Below are positions 1-14,929 of a stretch of 64,000 bases of DNA, piece after piece. Origin of the DNA: Tipula vernalis. Its lineage: Eukaryota > Arthropoda > Insecta > Diptera > Tipulidae. The stretch spans positions 41,603,044 to 41,667,043 of the forward strand of contig OY282560.1 in the NCBI GenBank assembly GCA_958295665.1, given 5' to 3'. Below the pieces are notes generated by a model. That model worked only from the letters and a program-made list of their open reading frames with translations. It was not told the origin of the DNA and ran no database searches. Within the stretch, counting starts at the first letter, position 1; each line of letters opens with the position of its first letter. The translations under genes were made by a program, and so were the position numbers.

Positions 1-2990
1 AAATCAACTGTGCTATAGCCCACAGATTTTGAACGGCAAAAATCTAAAATGCTCCGATTCCGTTGGTCAATAGCTCTATCAATAGGCTTCAGGATCTGTA
101 TTTATTTTGCCAACTTCCATTTGGATTGCTCGAATATTTCTAACCATTTAATAGAAAATTCGATTTTATTGAAAATCAACTGTGCTATAGCCCACAGATT
201 TTGAATGGCAAAAATCTAAAGTGCTCCGATTCCGTTGGTCAATAGCTCTATCAATAGCCTTCAGGATCTGTATTTATTTTGCCAACTTGCATTTGGATTG
301 CTCGAATATTTCTAACCATTTAATAGAAAATTCGATTTTATTGAAAATCAACTGTGCTATAGCCCACAGATTTTGAATGGCAAAAATCTAAAATGCTCCG
401 ATTACGTTGGTCAATAGCTCTATCAATAGGCTTCAGGATCTGTATTTATTTTGCCAACTTGCATTTGGATTGCTCGAATATTTCTAACCATTTAATAGAA
501 AATTCGATTTTATTGAAAATCAACTGTGCTATAGCCCACATATTTTGAATGGCAAAAATCTAAAATGCTCCGATTACGTTGGTCAATAGCTCTATCAATA
601 GGCTTCAGGATCTGTATTTATTTTGCCAACTTGCATTTGGATTGCTCGAATATTTCTAACCAATTAATAGAAAATTCGATTTTATTGAAAATCAACTGTG
701 CTATAGCCCACAGATTTTGAACGGCAAAAATCTAAAATGCTCCGATTCCGTTGGTCAATAGCTCTATCAATAGGCTTCAGGATCTGTATTTATTTTGCCA
801 ACTTGCATTTGGATTGCTCGAATATTTCTAACCATTTAATAGAAAATTCGATTTTATTGAAAATCAACTGTGCTATAGCCCACAGATTTTGAACGGCAAA
901 AATCTAAAATGCTCCGATTCCGTTGGTCAATAGCTCTATCAATAGGCTTCAGGATCTGTATTTATTTTGCCAACTTGCATTTGGATTGCTCGAATATTTC
1001 TAACCAATTAATAGAAAATTCGATTTTATTGAAAATCAACTGTGCTATAGCCCACAGATTTTGAACGGCAAAAATCTAAAATGCTCCGATTCCGTTGGTC
1101 AATAGCTCTATCAATAGGCTTCAGGATCTGTATTTATTTTGCCAACTTGCATGTGGATTGCTCGATTATTTCTAACCAATTAATAGAAAATTCGATTTTA
1201 TTGAAAATCAACTGTGCTATAGCCCACAGATTTTGAACGGCAAAAATCTAAAATGCTCCGATTCCGTTGGTCAATAGCTCTATCAATAGGCTTCAGGATC
1301 TGTATTTATTTTGCCAACTTGCATTTGGATTGCTCGAATATTTCTAACCATTTAATAGAAAATTCGATTTTATTGAAAATCAACTGTGCTATAGCCCACA
1401 GATTTTGAACGGCAAAAATCTAAAATGCTCCGATTCCGTTGGTCAATAGCTCTATCAATAGGCTTCAGGATCTGTATTTATTTTGCCAACTTGCATTTGG
1501 ATTGCTCGAATATTTCTAACCATTTAATAGAAAATTCGATTTTATTGAAAATCAACTGTGCTATAGCCCACAGATTTTGAATGGCAAAAATCTAAAATGC
1601 TCCGATTACGTTGGTCAATAGCTCTATCAATAGGCTTCAGGATCTGTATTTATTTTGCCAACTTGCATTTGGATTGCTCGAATATTTCTAACCATTTAAT
1701 AGAAAATTCGATTTTATTGAAAATCAACTGTGCTATAGCCCACAGATTTTGAATGGCAAAAATCTAAAATGCTCCGATTACGTTGGTCAATAGCTCTATC
1801 AATAGGCTTCAGGATCTGTATTTATTTTGCCAACTTGCATTTGGATTGCTCGAATATTTCTAACCATTTAATAGAAAATTCGATTTTATTGAAAATCAAC
1901 TGTGCTATAGCCCACAGATTTTGAATGGCAAAAATCTAAAATGCTCCGATTACGTTGGTCAATAGCTCTATCAATAGGCTTCAGGATCTGTATTTATTTT
2001 GCCAACTTGCATTTGGATTGCTCGAATATTTCTAACCATTTAATAGAAAATTCGATTTTATTGAAAATCAACTGTGATCAACACAGATTTTGAACGGCAG
2101 AAATCTAAAATGCTCCGATTCCGTTGGTCAATAGCTCTATCAATAGGCTTCAGGATCTGTATTTATTTTGCCAACTTGCATTTGGATTGCTCGAATATTT
2201 CTAACCATTTAATAGAAAATTCGATTTTATTGAAAATCAACTGTGATCAACACAGATTTTGAACGGCAAAAATCTAAAATGCTCCGATTACGTTGGTCAA
2301 TAGCTCTATCAATAGGCTTCAGGATCTGTATTTATTTTGCCAACTTGCATTTGGATTGCTCGAATATTTCTAACCATTTAATAGAAAATTCGATTTTATT
2401 GAAAATCAACTGTGCTATAGCCCACAGATTTTGAATGGCAAAAATCTAAAATGCTCCGATTACGTTGGTCAATAGCTCTATCAATAGGCTTCAGGATCTG
2501 TATTTATTTTGCCAACTTGCATGTGGATTGCTCGATTATTTCTAACCAATTAATAGAAAATTCGATTTTATTGAAAATCAACTGTGCTATAGCCCACATA
2601 TTTTGAACGGCAAAAATCTAAAATGCTCCGATTCCGTTGGTCAATAGCTCTATCAATAGGCTTCAGGATCTGTATTTATTTTGCCAACTTGCATTTGGAT
2701 TGCTCGAATATTTCTAACCATTTAATAGAAAATTCGATTTTATTGAAAATCAACTGTGCTATAGCCCACAGATTTTGAATGGCAAAAATCTAAAATGCTC
2801 CGATTACGTTGGTCAATAGCTCTATCAATAGGCTTCAGGATCTGTATTTATTTTGCCAACTTGCATGTGGATTGCTCGATTATTTCTAACCAATTAATAG
2901 AAAATTCGATTTTATTGAAAATCAACTGTGCTATAGCCCACAGATTTTGAATGGCAAAAATCTAAAATGCTCCGATTCCGTTGGTCAATA

Positions 2991-4318
2991 GCTCGCTATT
3001 TTGCCAACTTGCATTTGGATTGCTCGAATATTTCTAACCATTTAATAGAAAATTCGATTTTATTGAAAATCAACTGTGCTATAGCCCACAGATTTTGAAC
3101 GGCAAAAATCTAAAATGCTCCGATTCCGTTGGTCAATAGCTCTATCAATAGGCTTCAGGATCTGTATTTATTTTGCCAACTTGCATTTGGATTGCTCGAA
3201 TATTTCTAACCATTTAATAGAAAATTCGATTTTATTGAAAATCAACTGTGCTATAGCCCACAGATTTTGAATGGCAAAAATCTAAAATGCTCCGATTACG
3301 TTGGTCAATAGCTCTATCAATAGGCTTCAGGATCTGTATTTATTTTGCCAACTTGCATGTGGATTGCTCGATTATTTCTAACCAATTAATAGAAAATTCG
3401 ATTTTATTGAAAATCAACTGTGCTATAGCCCACAGATTTTGAATGGCAAAAATCTAAAATGCTCCGATTACGTTGGTCAATAGCTCTATCAATAGGCTTC
3501 AGGATCTGTATTTATTTTGCCAACTTGCATGTGGATTGCTCAATTATTTCTAACCAATTAATAGAAAATTCTGTTTTATTGAAAATCAACTGTGCTATAG
3601 CCCACAGATTTTGAACGGCAAAAATCTAAAATGCTCCGATTCCGTTGGTCAATAGCTCGCTATTTTGCCAACTTGCATTTGGATTGCTCGAATATTTCTA
3701 ACCATTTAATAGAAAATTCGATTTTATTGAAAATCAACTGTGCTATAGCCCACAGATTTTGAACGGCAAAAATCTAAAATGCTCCGATTCCGTTGGTCAA
3801 TAGCTCTATCAATAGGCTTCAGGATCTGTATTTATTTTGCCAACTTGCATTTGGATTGCTCGAATATTTCTAACCATTTAATAGAAAATTCGATTTTATT
3901 GAAAATCAACTGTGCTATAGCCCACAGATTTTGAATGGCAAAAATCTAAAATGCTCCGATTACGTTGGTCAATAGCTCTATCAATAGGCTTCAGGATCTG
4001 TATTTATTTTGCCAACTTGCATGTGGATTGCTCGATTATTTCTAACCAATTAATAGAAAATTCGATTTTATTGAAAATCAACTGTGCTATAGCCCACAGA
4101 TTTTGAATGGCAAAAATCTAAAATGTTCCGATTACGTTGGTAAATAGCTCTATCAATAGGCTTCAGGATCTGTATTTATTTTGCCAACTTGCATTTGGAT
4201 TGCTCGATTATTTCTAACCAATTAATAGAAAATTCGATTTTATTGAAAATCAACTGTGCTATAGCCCACAGATTTTGAATGGCAAAAATCTAAAATGCTC
4301 CGATTACGTTGGTCAATA
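2991..4318. repeat. Higher-order satellite block marked by a 148-bp monomer
   Basis: At 2991 and 3655 the monomer has lost a net 24 bp, so gctc is followed directly by gctatt. The two sites are 664 bp apart, which is three full monomers plus one 148-bp monomer. The order of types after each deletion monomer is the same (A, A, B, then a variant with caattatt and ttctgttt). The second block has one extra monomer, so that variant recurs after 836 bp. This shows multi-monomer duplication rather than independent deletions. Confidence 0.75.
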
Positions 4319-7300
4319 GCTCTATCAATAGGCTTCAGGATCTGTATTTATTTTGCCAACTTGCATGTGGATTGCTCAATTATTTCTAACCAATTAATAG
4401 AAAATTCTGTTTTATTGAAAATCAACTGTGCTATAGCCCACAGATTTTGAACGGCAAAAATCTAAAATGCTCCGATTCCGTTGGTCAATAGCTCTATCAA
4501 TAAGCTTCAGGATCTGTATTTATTTTGTTAACTTGCATTTGGATTGCTCGAATATTTCTAACCATTTAATAGAAAATTCGATTTTATTGAAAATCAACTG
4601 TGCTATAGCCCACAGATTTTGAATGGCAAAAATCTAAAATGCTCCGATTACGTTGGTCAATAGCTCTATCAATAGGCTTCAGGATCTGTATTTATTTTGC
4701 CAACTTGCATGTGGATTGCTCGATTATTTCTAACCAATTAATAGAAAATTCGATTTTATTGAAAATCAACTGTGCTATAGCCCACAGATTTTGAACGGCA
4801 AAAATCTAAAATGCTCCGATTCCGTTGGTCAATAGCTCTATCAATAGGCTTCAGGATCTGTATTTATTTTGCCAACTTGCATGTGGATTGCTCGAATATT
4901 TCTAACCATTTAATAGAAAATTCGATTTTATTGAAAATCAACTGTGCTATAGCCCACAGATTTTGAACGGCAAAAATCTAAAATGCTCCGATTACGTTGG
5001 TCAATAGCTCTATCAATAGGCTTCAGGATCTGTATTTATTTTGCCAACTTGCATGTGGATTGCTCAATTATTTCTAACCAATTAATAGAAAATTCGATTT
5101 TATTGAAAATCAACTGTGCTATAGCCCACAGATTTTGAATGGCAAAAATCTAAAATGCTCCGATTACGTTGGTCAATAGCTCTATCAATAGGCTTCAGGA
5201 TCTGTATTTATTTTGCCAACTTGCATGTGGATTGCTCGATTATTTCTAACCAATTAATAGAAAATTCGGTTTTATTGAAAATCAACTGTGCTATAGCCCA
5301 CAGATTTTGAACGGCAGAAATCTAAAATGCTCCGATTACGTTGGTCAATAGCTCTATCAATAGGCTTCAGGATCTGTATTTATTTTGCCAACTTGCATTT
5401 GGATTGCTCGAAAATTTCTAACCAATTAATAGAAAATTCGATTTTATTGAAAATCAACTGTGCTATAGCCCACAGATTTTGAACGGCAGAAATCTAAAAT
5501 GCTCCGATTACGTTGGTCAATAGCTCTATCAATAGGCTTCAGGATCTGTATTTATTTTGCCAACTTGCATTTGGATTGCTCGAATATTTCCAACCATTTA
5601 ATAGAAAATTCGATTTTATTGAAAATCAACTGTGCTATAGCCCACAGATTTTGAACGGCAAAAATCTAAAATGCTCCGATTCCGTTGGTCAATAGCTCTA
5701 TCAATAGGCTTCAGGATCTGTATTTATTTTGCCAACTTGCATTTGGATTGCTCGAATATTTCTAACCATTTAATAGAAAATTCGATTTTATTGAAAATCA
5801 ACTGTGCTATAGCCCACAGATTTTGAATGGCAAAAATCTAAAATGCTCCGATTACGTTGGTCAATAGCTCTATCAATAGGCTTCAGGATCTGTATTTATT
5901 TTGCCAACTTGCATGTGGATTGCTCGATTATTTCTAACCAATTAATAGAAAATTCGGTTTTATTGAAAATCAACTGTGCTATAGCCCACAGATTTTGAAC
6001 GGCAGAAATCTAAAATGCTCCGATTACGTTGGTCAATAGCTCTATCAATAGGCTTCAGGATCTGTATTTATTTTGCCAACTTGCATGTGGATTGCTCGAT
6101 TATTTCTAACCAATTAATAGAAAATTCGGTTTTATTGAAAATCAACTGTGCTATAGCCCACAGATTTTGAACGGCAGAAATCTAAAATGCTCCGATTCCG
6201 TTGGTCAATAGCTCTATCAATAGGCTTCAGGATCTGTATTTATTTTGCCAACTTGCATGTGGATTGCTCGAATATTTCTAACCATTTAATAGAAAATTCG
6301 ATTTTATTGAAAATCAACTGTGCTATAGCCCACAGATTTTGAACGGCAAAAATCTAAAATGCTCCGATTACGTTGGTCAATAGCTCTATCAATAGGCTTC
6401 AGGATCTGTATTTATTTTGCCAACTTGCATGTGGATTGCTCGATTATTTCTAACCAATTAATAGAAAATTCGATTTTATTGAAAATCAACTGTGCTATAG
6501 CCCACAGATTTTGAATGGCAAAAATCTAAAATGCTCCGATTACGTTGGTCAATAGCTCTATCAATAGGCTTCAGGATCTGTATTTATTTTGCCAACTTGC
6601 ATGTGGATTGCTCAATTATTTCTAACCAATTAATAGAAAATTCGGTTTTATTGAAAATCAACTGTGCTATAAGCCCACAGATTTTGAACGGCAGAAATCT
6701 AAAATGCTCCGATTACGTTGGTCAATAGCTCTATCAATAGGCTTCAGGATCTGTATTTATCAAGCCAACTTGCATTTGGATTGCTCGAATATTTCTAACC
6801 ATTTAATAGAAAATTCGATTTTATTGAAAATCAACTGTGCTATAGCCCACAGATTTTGAACGGCAAAAATCTAAAATGCTCCGATTCCGTTGGTCAATAG
6901 CTCTATCAATAGGCTTCAGGATCTGTATTTATTTTGCCAACTTGCATTTGGATTGCTCGAATATTTCTAACCATTTAATAGAAAATTCGATTTTATTGAA
7001 AATCAACTGTGCTATAGCCCACAGATTTTGAACGGCAAAAATCTAAAATGCTCCGATTCCGTTGGTCAATAGCTCTATCAATAGGCTTCAGGATCTGTAT
7101 TTATTTTGCCAACTTGCATTTGGATTGCTCGAATATTTCTAACCATTTAATAGAAAATTCGATTTTATTGAAAATCAACTGTGCTATAGCCCACAGATTT
7201 TGAATGGCAAAAATCTAAAATGCTCCGATTACGTTGGTCAATAGCTCTATCAATAGGCTTCAGGATCTGTATTTATTTTGCCAACTTGCATGTGGATTGC

Positions 7301-10300
7301 TCGATTATTTCTAACCAATTAATAGAAAATTCGGTTTTATTGAAAATCAACTGTGCTATAGCCCACAGATTTTGAACGACAGAAATCTAAAATGCTCCGA
7401 TTACGTTGGTCAATAGCTCTATCAATAGGCTTCATGATCTGTATTTATTTTGCCAACTTGCATTTGGATTGCTCGAATATTTCTAACCATTTAATAGAAA
7501 ATTCGATTTTATTGAAAATCAACTGTGCTATAGCCCACAGATTTTGAATGGCAAAAATCTAAAATGCTCCGATTCCGTTGGTCAATAGCTCTATCAATAG
7601 GCTTCAGGATCTGTATTTATTTTGCCAACTTGCATTTGGATTGCTCGAATATTTCTAACCATTTAATAGAAAATTCGATTTTATTGAAAATCAACTGTGC
7701 TATAGCCCACAGATTTTGAACGGCAAAAATCTAAAATGCTCCGATTCCGTTGGTCAATAGCTCTATCAATAGGCTTCAGGATCTGTATTTATTTTGCCAA
7801 CTTGCATTTGGATTGCTCGAATATTTCTAACCATTTAATAGAAAATTCGATTTTATTGAAAATCAACTGTGCTATAGCCCACAGATTTTGAACGGCAAAA
7901 ATCTAAAATGCTCCGATTCCGTTGGTCAATAGCTCTATCAATAGGCTTCAGGATCTGTATTTATTTTGCCAACTTGCATTTGGATTGCTCGAATATTTCT
8001 AACCATTTAATAGAAAATTCGATTTTATTGAAAATCAACTGTGCTATAGCCCACAGATTTTGAACGGCAGAAATCTAAAATGCTCCGATTACGTTGGTCA
8101 ATAGCTCTATCAATAGGCTTCAGGATCTGTATTTATTTTGCCAACTTGCATTTGGATTGCTCGAAAATTTCTAACCATTTAATAGAAAATTCGATTTTAT
8201 TGAAAATCAACTGTGCTATAGCCCACAGATTTTGAATGGCAAAAATCTAAAATGCTCCGATTACGTTGGTCAATAGCTCTATCAATAGGCTTCAGGATCT
8301 GTATTTATTTTGCCAACTTGCATGTGGATTGCTCGATTATTTCTAACCAATTAATAGAAAATTCGGTTTTATTGAAAATCAACTGTGCTATATAGCCCAC
8401 AGATTTTGAATGGCAAAAATCTAAAATGCTCCGATTACGTTGGTCAATAGCTCTATCAATAGGCTTCAGGATCTGTATTTATTTTGCCAACTTGCATGTG
8501 GATTGCTCGATTATTTCTAACCATTTAATAGAAAATTCGATTTTATTGAAAATCAACTGTGCTATAGCCCACAGATTTTGAACGGCAAAAATCTAAAATG
8601 CTCCGATTCCGTTGGTCAATAGCTCTATCAATAGGCTTCAGGATCTGTATTTATTTTGCCAACTTGCATTTGGATTGCTCGAATATTTCTAACCATTTAA
8701 TAGAAAATTCGATTTTATTGAAAATCAACTGTGCTATAGCCCACAGATTTTGAATGGCAAAAATCTAAAATGCTCCGATTACGTTGGTCAATAGCTCTAT
8801 CAATAGGCTTCAGGATCTGTATTTATTTTGCCAACTTGCATGTGGATTGCTCGATTATTTCTAACCATTTAATAGAAAATTCGATTTTATTGAAAATCAA
8901 CTGTGCTATAGCCCACAGATTTTGAACGGCAAAAATCTAAAATGCTCCGATTACGTTGGTCAATAGCTCTATCAATAGGCTTCAGGATCTGTATTTATTT
9001 TGCCAACTTGCATGTGGATTGCTCGATTATTTCTAACCATTTAATAGAAAATTCGATTTTATTGAAAATCAACTGTGCTGCCCACAGATTTTGAATGGCA
9101 AAAAATCTAAAATGCTCCGATTACGTTGGTCAATAGCTCTATCAATAGGCTTCAGGATCTGTATTTATTTTGCCAACTTGCATGTGGATTGCTCGATTAT
9201 TTCTAACCAATTAATAGAAAATTCGGTTTTATTGAAAATCAACTATGCACACAGATTTTGAATGGCAAAAATCTAAAATGCTCCGATTACGTTGGTCAAT
9301 AGCTCTATCAATAGGCTTCAGGATCTGTATTTATTTTGCCAACTTGCATGTGGATTGCCCGATTATTTCTAACCATTTAATAGAAAATTCGATTTTATTG
9401 AAAATCAACTGTGCTATAGCCCACAGATTTTGAATGGCAAAAATCTAAAATGCTCCGATTACGTTGGTCAATAGCTCTATCAATAGGCTTCAGGATCTGT
9501 ATTTATTTTGCCAACTTGCATGTGGATTGCTCGATTATTTCTAACCATTTAATAGAAAATTCGATTTTATTGAAAATCAACTGTGCTATAGCCCACAGAT
9601 TTTGAATGGCAAAAATCTAAAATGCTCCGATTACGTTGGTCAATAGCTCTATCAATAGGCTTCAGGATCTGTATTTATTTTTCCAACTTGCATGTGGATT
9701 GCTCGATTATTTGTAACCAATTAATAGAAAATTCGATTTTATTGAAAATCAACTGTGCTATATATAGCCCACAGATTTTGAAGGGCAGAAATCTAAAATG
9801 CTCCGATTGCGTTGGTCAATAGCTCTATCAATAGGCTTCAGGATCTGTATTTATTTTTCCAACTTGCATTTGGATTGCTCGAATATTTCTAACCATTTAA
9901 TAGAAAATTCGATTTTATTGAAAATCAACTGTGCTATAGCCCACAGATTTTGAAGGGCAGAAATCTAAAATGCTCCGATTACGTGGGTCAATAGCTCTAT
10001 CAATAGGCTTCAGGATCTGTATTTATTTTTCCAACTTGCATTTGGATTGCTCGAATATTTCTAACCATTTAATAGAAAATTCGATTTTATTGAAAATCAA
10101 CTGTGCTATAGCCCACAGATTTTGAACGGCAAAAATCTAAAATGCTCCGATTCCGTTGGTCAATAGCTCTATCAATAGGCTTCAGGATCTGTATTTATTT
10201 TGCCAACTTGCATTTGGATTGCTCGAATATTTCTAACCATTTAATAGAAAATTCGATTTTATTGAAAATCAACTGTGCTATAGCCCACAGATTTTGAAGG

Positions 10301-10789
10301 GCAGAAATCTAAAATGCTCCGATTGCGTTGGTCAATAGCTCTATCAATAGGCTTCAGGATCTGTATTTATTTTTCCAACTTGCATTTGGATTGCTCGAAT
10401 ATTTCTAACCATTTAATAGAAAATTCGATTTTATTGAAAATCAACTGTGCTATAGCCCACAGATTTTGAAGGGCAGAAATCTAAAATGCTCCGATTGCGT
10501 TGGTCAATAGCTCTATCAATAGGCTTCAGGATCTGTATTTATTTTTCCAACTTGCATTTGGATTGCTCGAATATTTCTAACCATTTAATAGAAAATTCGA
10601 TTTTATTGAAAATCAACTGTGCTATAGCCCACAGATTTTGAACGGCAAAAATCTAAAATGCTCCGATTCCGTTGGTCAATAGCTCTATCAATAGGCTTCA
10701 GGATCTGTATTTATTTTTCCAACTTGCATTTGGATTGCTCGAATATTTCTAACCATTTAATAGAAAATTCGATTTTATTGAAAATCAAC

Positions 10790-12940
10790 TGTGCTATAGC
10801 CCACAGATTTTGAACGGCAGAAATCTAAAATGCTCCGATTACGTTGGTCAATAGCTCTATCAATAGGCTTCAGGAACTGTATTTATTTTGCCAACTTGCA
10901 TTTGGATTGCTCGAATATTTCTAACCATTTAATAGAAAATTCGATTTTATTGAAAATCAACTGTGCTATTTATAGCCCACAGATTTTGAAGGGCAGAAAT
11001 CTAAAATGCTCCGATTGCGTTGGTCAATAGCTCTATCAATAGGCTTCAGGATCTGTATTTATTTTTCCAACTTGCATTTGGATTGCTCGAATATTTCTAA
11101 CCATTTAATAGAAAATTCGATTTTATTGAAAATCAACTGTGCTATAGCCCACAGATTTTGAAGGGCAGAAATCTAAAATGCTCCGATTGCGTTGGTCAAT
11201 AGCTCTATCAATAGGCTTCAGGATCTGTATTTATTTTTCCAACTTGCATTTGGATTGCTCGAATATTTCTAACCATTTAATAGAAAATTCGATTTTATTG
11301 AAAATCAACTGTGCTATAGCCCACAGATTTTGAACGGCAAAAATCTAAAATGCTCCGATTCCGTTGGTCAATAGCTCTATCAATAGGCTTCAGGATCTGT
11401 ATTTATTTTTCCAACTTGCATTTGGATTGCTCGAATATTTCTAACCATTTAATAGAAAATTCGATTTTATTGAAAATCAACTGTGCTATAGCCCACAGAT
11501 TTTGAACGGCAGAAATCTAAAATGCTCCGATTACGTTGGTCAATAGCTCTATCAATAGGCTTCAGGAACTGTATTTATTTTGCCAACTTGCATTTGGATT
11601 GCTCGAATATTTCTAACCATTTAATAGAAAATTCGATTTTATTGAAAATCAACTGTGCTATTTATAGCCCACAGATTTTGAACGGCAGAAATCTAAAATG
11701 CTCCGATTACGTTGGTCAATAGCTCTATCAATAGGCTTCAGGATCTGTATTTATTTTTCCAACTTGCATTTGGATTGCTCGAATATTTCTAACCATTTAA
11801 TAGAAAATTCGATTTTATTGAAAATCAACTGTGCTATAGCCCACAGATTTTGAACGGCAGAAATCTAAAATGCTCCGATTACGTTGGTCAATAGCTCTAT
11901 CAATAGGCTTCAGGAACTGTATTTATTTTGCCAACTTGCATTTGGATTGCTCGAATATTTCTAACCATTTAATAGAAAATTCGATTTTATTGAAAATCAA
12001 CTGTGCTATAGCCCACAGATTTTGAACGGCAGAAATCTAAAATGCTCCGATTACGTTGGTCAATAGCTCTATCAATAGGCTTCAGGAACTGTATTTATTT
12101 TGCCAACTTGCATTTGGATTGCTCGAATATTTCTAACCATTTAATAGAAAATTCGATTTTATTGAAAATCAACTGTGCTATTTATAGCCCACAGATTTTG
12201 AACGGCAGAAATCTAAAATGCTCCGATTACGTTGGTCAATAGCTCTATCAATAGGCTTCAGGATCTGTATTTATTTTTCCAACTTGCATTTGGATTGCTC
12301 GAATATTTCTAACCATTTAATAGAAAATTCGATTTTATTGAAAATCAACTGTGCTATAGCCCACAGATTTTGAAGGGCAGAAATCTAAAATGCTCCGATT
12401 GCGTTGGTCAATAGCTCTATCAATAGGCTTCAGGATCTGTATTTATTTTTCCAACTTGCATTTGGATTGCTCGAATATTTCTAACCATTTAATAGAAAAT
12501 TCGATTTTATTGAAAATCAACTGTGCTATAGCCCACAGATTTTGAACGGCAAAAATCTAAAATGCTCCGATTCCGTTGGTCAATAGCTCTATCAATAGGC
12601 TTCAGGATCTGTATTTATTTTTCCAACTTGCATTTGGATTGCTCGAATATTTCTAACCATTTAATAGAAAATTCGATTTTATTGAAAATCAACTGTGCTA
12701 TAGCCCACAGATTTTGAACGGCAGAAATCTAAAATGCTCCGATTACGTTGGTCAATAGCTCTATCAATAGGCTTCAGGAACTGTATTTATTTTGCCAACT
12801 TGCATTTGGATTGCTCGAATATTTCTAACCATTTAATAGAAAATTCGATTTTATTGAAAATCAACTGTGCTATTTATAGCCCACAGATTTTGAACGGCAG
12901 AAATCTAAAATGCTCCGATTACGTTGGTCAATAGCTCTAT
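10790..12940. repeat. Higher-order satellite block marked by a 4-bp insertion
   Basis: Monomers with gctatttatagccc instead of gctatagccc occur near 10966, 11658, 12178 and 12870. The spacings are 692, 520 and 692 bp, equal to 4, 3 and 4 monomers with one 176-bp unit each. The same units carry caggaactg in place of caggatctg. The 692/520/692 pattern implies a repeated block of about 1.2 kb. Confidence 0.8.
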
Positions 12941-14929
12941 CAATAGGCTTCAGGATCTGTATTTATTTTGCCAACTTGCATTTGGATTGCTCGAATATTT
13001 CTAACCATTTAATAGAAAATTCGATTTTATTGAAAATCAACTGTGCTATAGCCCACAGATTTTGAAGGGCAGAAATCTAAAATGCTCCGATTTCGTTGGT
13101 CAATAGCTCTATCAATAGGCTTCAGGATCTGTATTTATTTTGCCAACTTGCATTTGGATTGCTCGAATATTTCGAACCATTTAATAGAAAATTCGATTTT
13201 ATTGAAAATCAACTGTGCTATAGCCCACAGATTCTGAACGGCAAAAATCTAAAATACTCCGATTACGTTGGTCAATAGCTCTATCAATAGGCTTCAGGAT
13301 CTGTATTTATTTTTCCAACTTGCATGTGGATTGCTCGATTATTTCTAACCAATTAATAGAAAATTCGATTTTATTGAAAATCAACTGTGCTATAGCCCAC
13401 AGATTTTGAACGGCAAAAATCTAAAATGCTCCGATTCCGTTGGTCAATAGCTCTATCAATAGGCTTCAGGATCTGTATTTATTTTGCCAACTTGCATTTG
13501 GATTGCTCGAATATTTCTAAACATTTCATAGAAAATTCGATTTTATTGAAAATCAACTGTGCTGTAGCCCACAGATTTTGAATGGCAAAAATCTAAAATG
13601 CTCCGATTCCGTTGGTCAATAGCTCTATCAATAGGCTTCAGGATCTGTATTTATTTTGCCAACTTGCATTTGGATTGCTCGAATATTTCGAACCATTTAA
13701 TAGAAAATTCGATTTTATTGAAAATCAACTGTGCTGTAGCCCACAGATTCTGAATGGCAAAAATCTAAAATGCTCCGATTACGTTGGTCAATAGCTCTAT
13801 CAATAGGCTTCAGGATCTGTATTTATTTTTCCAACTTGCATGTGGATTGCTCGATTATTTCTAACCAATTAATAGAAAATTCGATTTTATTGAAAATCAA
13901 CTGTGCTATAGCCCACGAATTTTGAATGGCAAAAATCTAAAATGCTCCGATTCAGTTGGTCAATAGCTCTATCAATAGGCTTCAGGATCTGTATTTATTT
14001 TGCCAACTTGCATTTGGATTGCTCGAATATTTCTAAACATTTCATAGAAAATTCGATTTTATTGAAAATCAACTGTGCTATAGCCCACAGATTTTGAACG
14101 GCAATAATCTAAAATGCTCCGATTCCGTTGGTCAATAGCTCTATCAATAGGCTTCAGGATCTGTATTTATTTTGCCAACTTGCATTTGGATTGCTCGAAT
14201 ATTTCTAAACATTTCATAGAAAATTCGATTTTATTGAAAATCAACTGTGCTGTAGCCCACAGATTCTGAATGGCAAAAATCTAAAATGCTCCGATTACGT
14301 TGGTCAATAGCTCTATCAATAGGCTTCAGGATCTGTATTTATTTTTCCAACTTGCATGTGGATTGCTCGATTATTTCTAACCAATTAATAGAAAATTCGA
14401 TTTTATTGAAAATCAACTGTGCTATAGCCCACGAATTTTGAATGGCAAAAATCTAAAATGCTCCGATTCAGTTGGTCAATAGCTCTATCAATAGGCTTCA
14501 GGATCTGTATTTATTTTGCCAACTTGCATTTGGATTGCTCGAATATTTCTAAACATTTCATAGAAAATTCGATTTTATTGAAAATCAACTGTGCTATAGC
14601 CCACAGATTTTGAACGGCAATAATCTAAAATGCTCCGATTCCGTTGGTCAATAGCTCTATCAATAGGCTTCAGGATCTGTATTTATTTTTCCAACTTGCA
14701 TGTGGATTGCTCGATTATTTCTAACCAATTAATAGAAAATTCGATTTTATTGAAAATCAACTGTGCTATAGCCCACGAATTTTGAATGGCAAAAATCTAA
14801 AATGCTCCGATTCAGTTGGTCAATAGCTCTATCAATAGGCTTCAGGATCTGTATTTATTTTGCCAACTTGCATTTGGATTGCTCGAATATTTCTAAACAT
14901 TTCATAGAAAATTCGATTTTATTGAAAAT

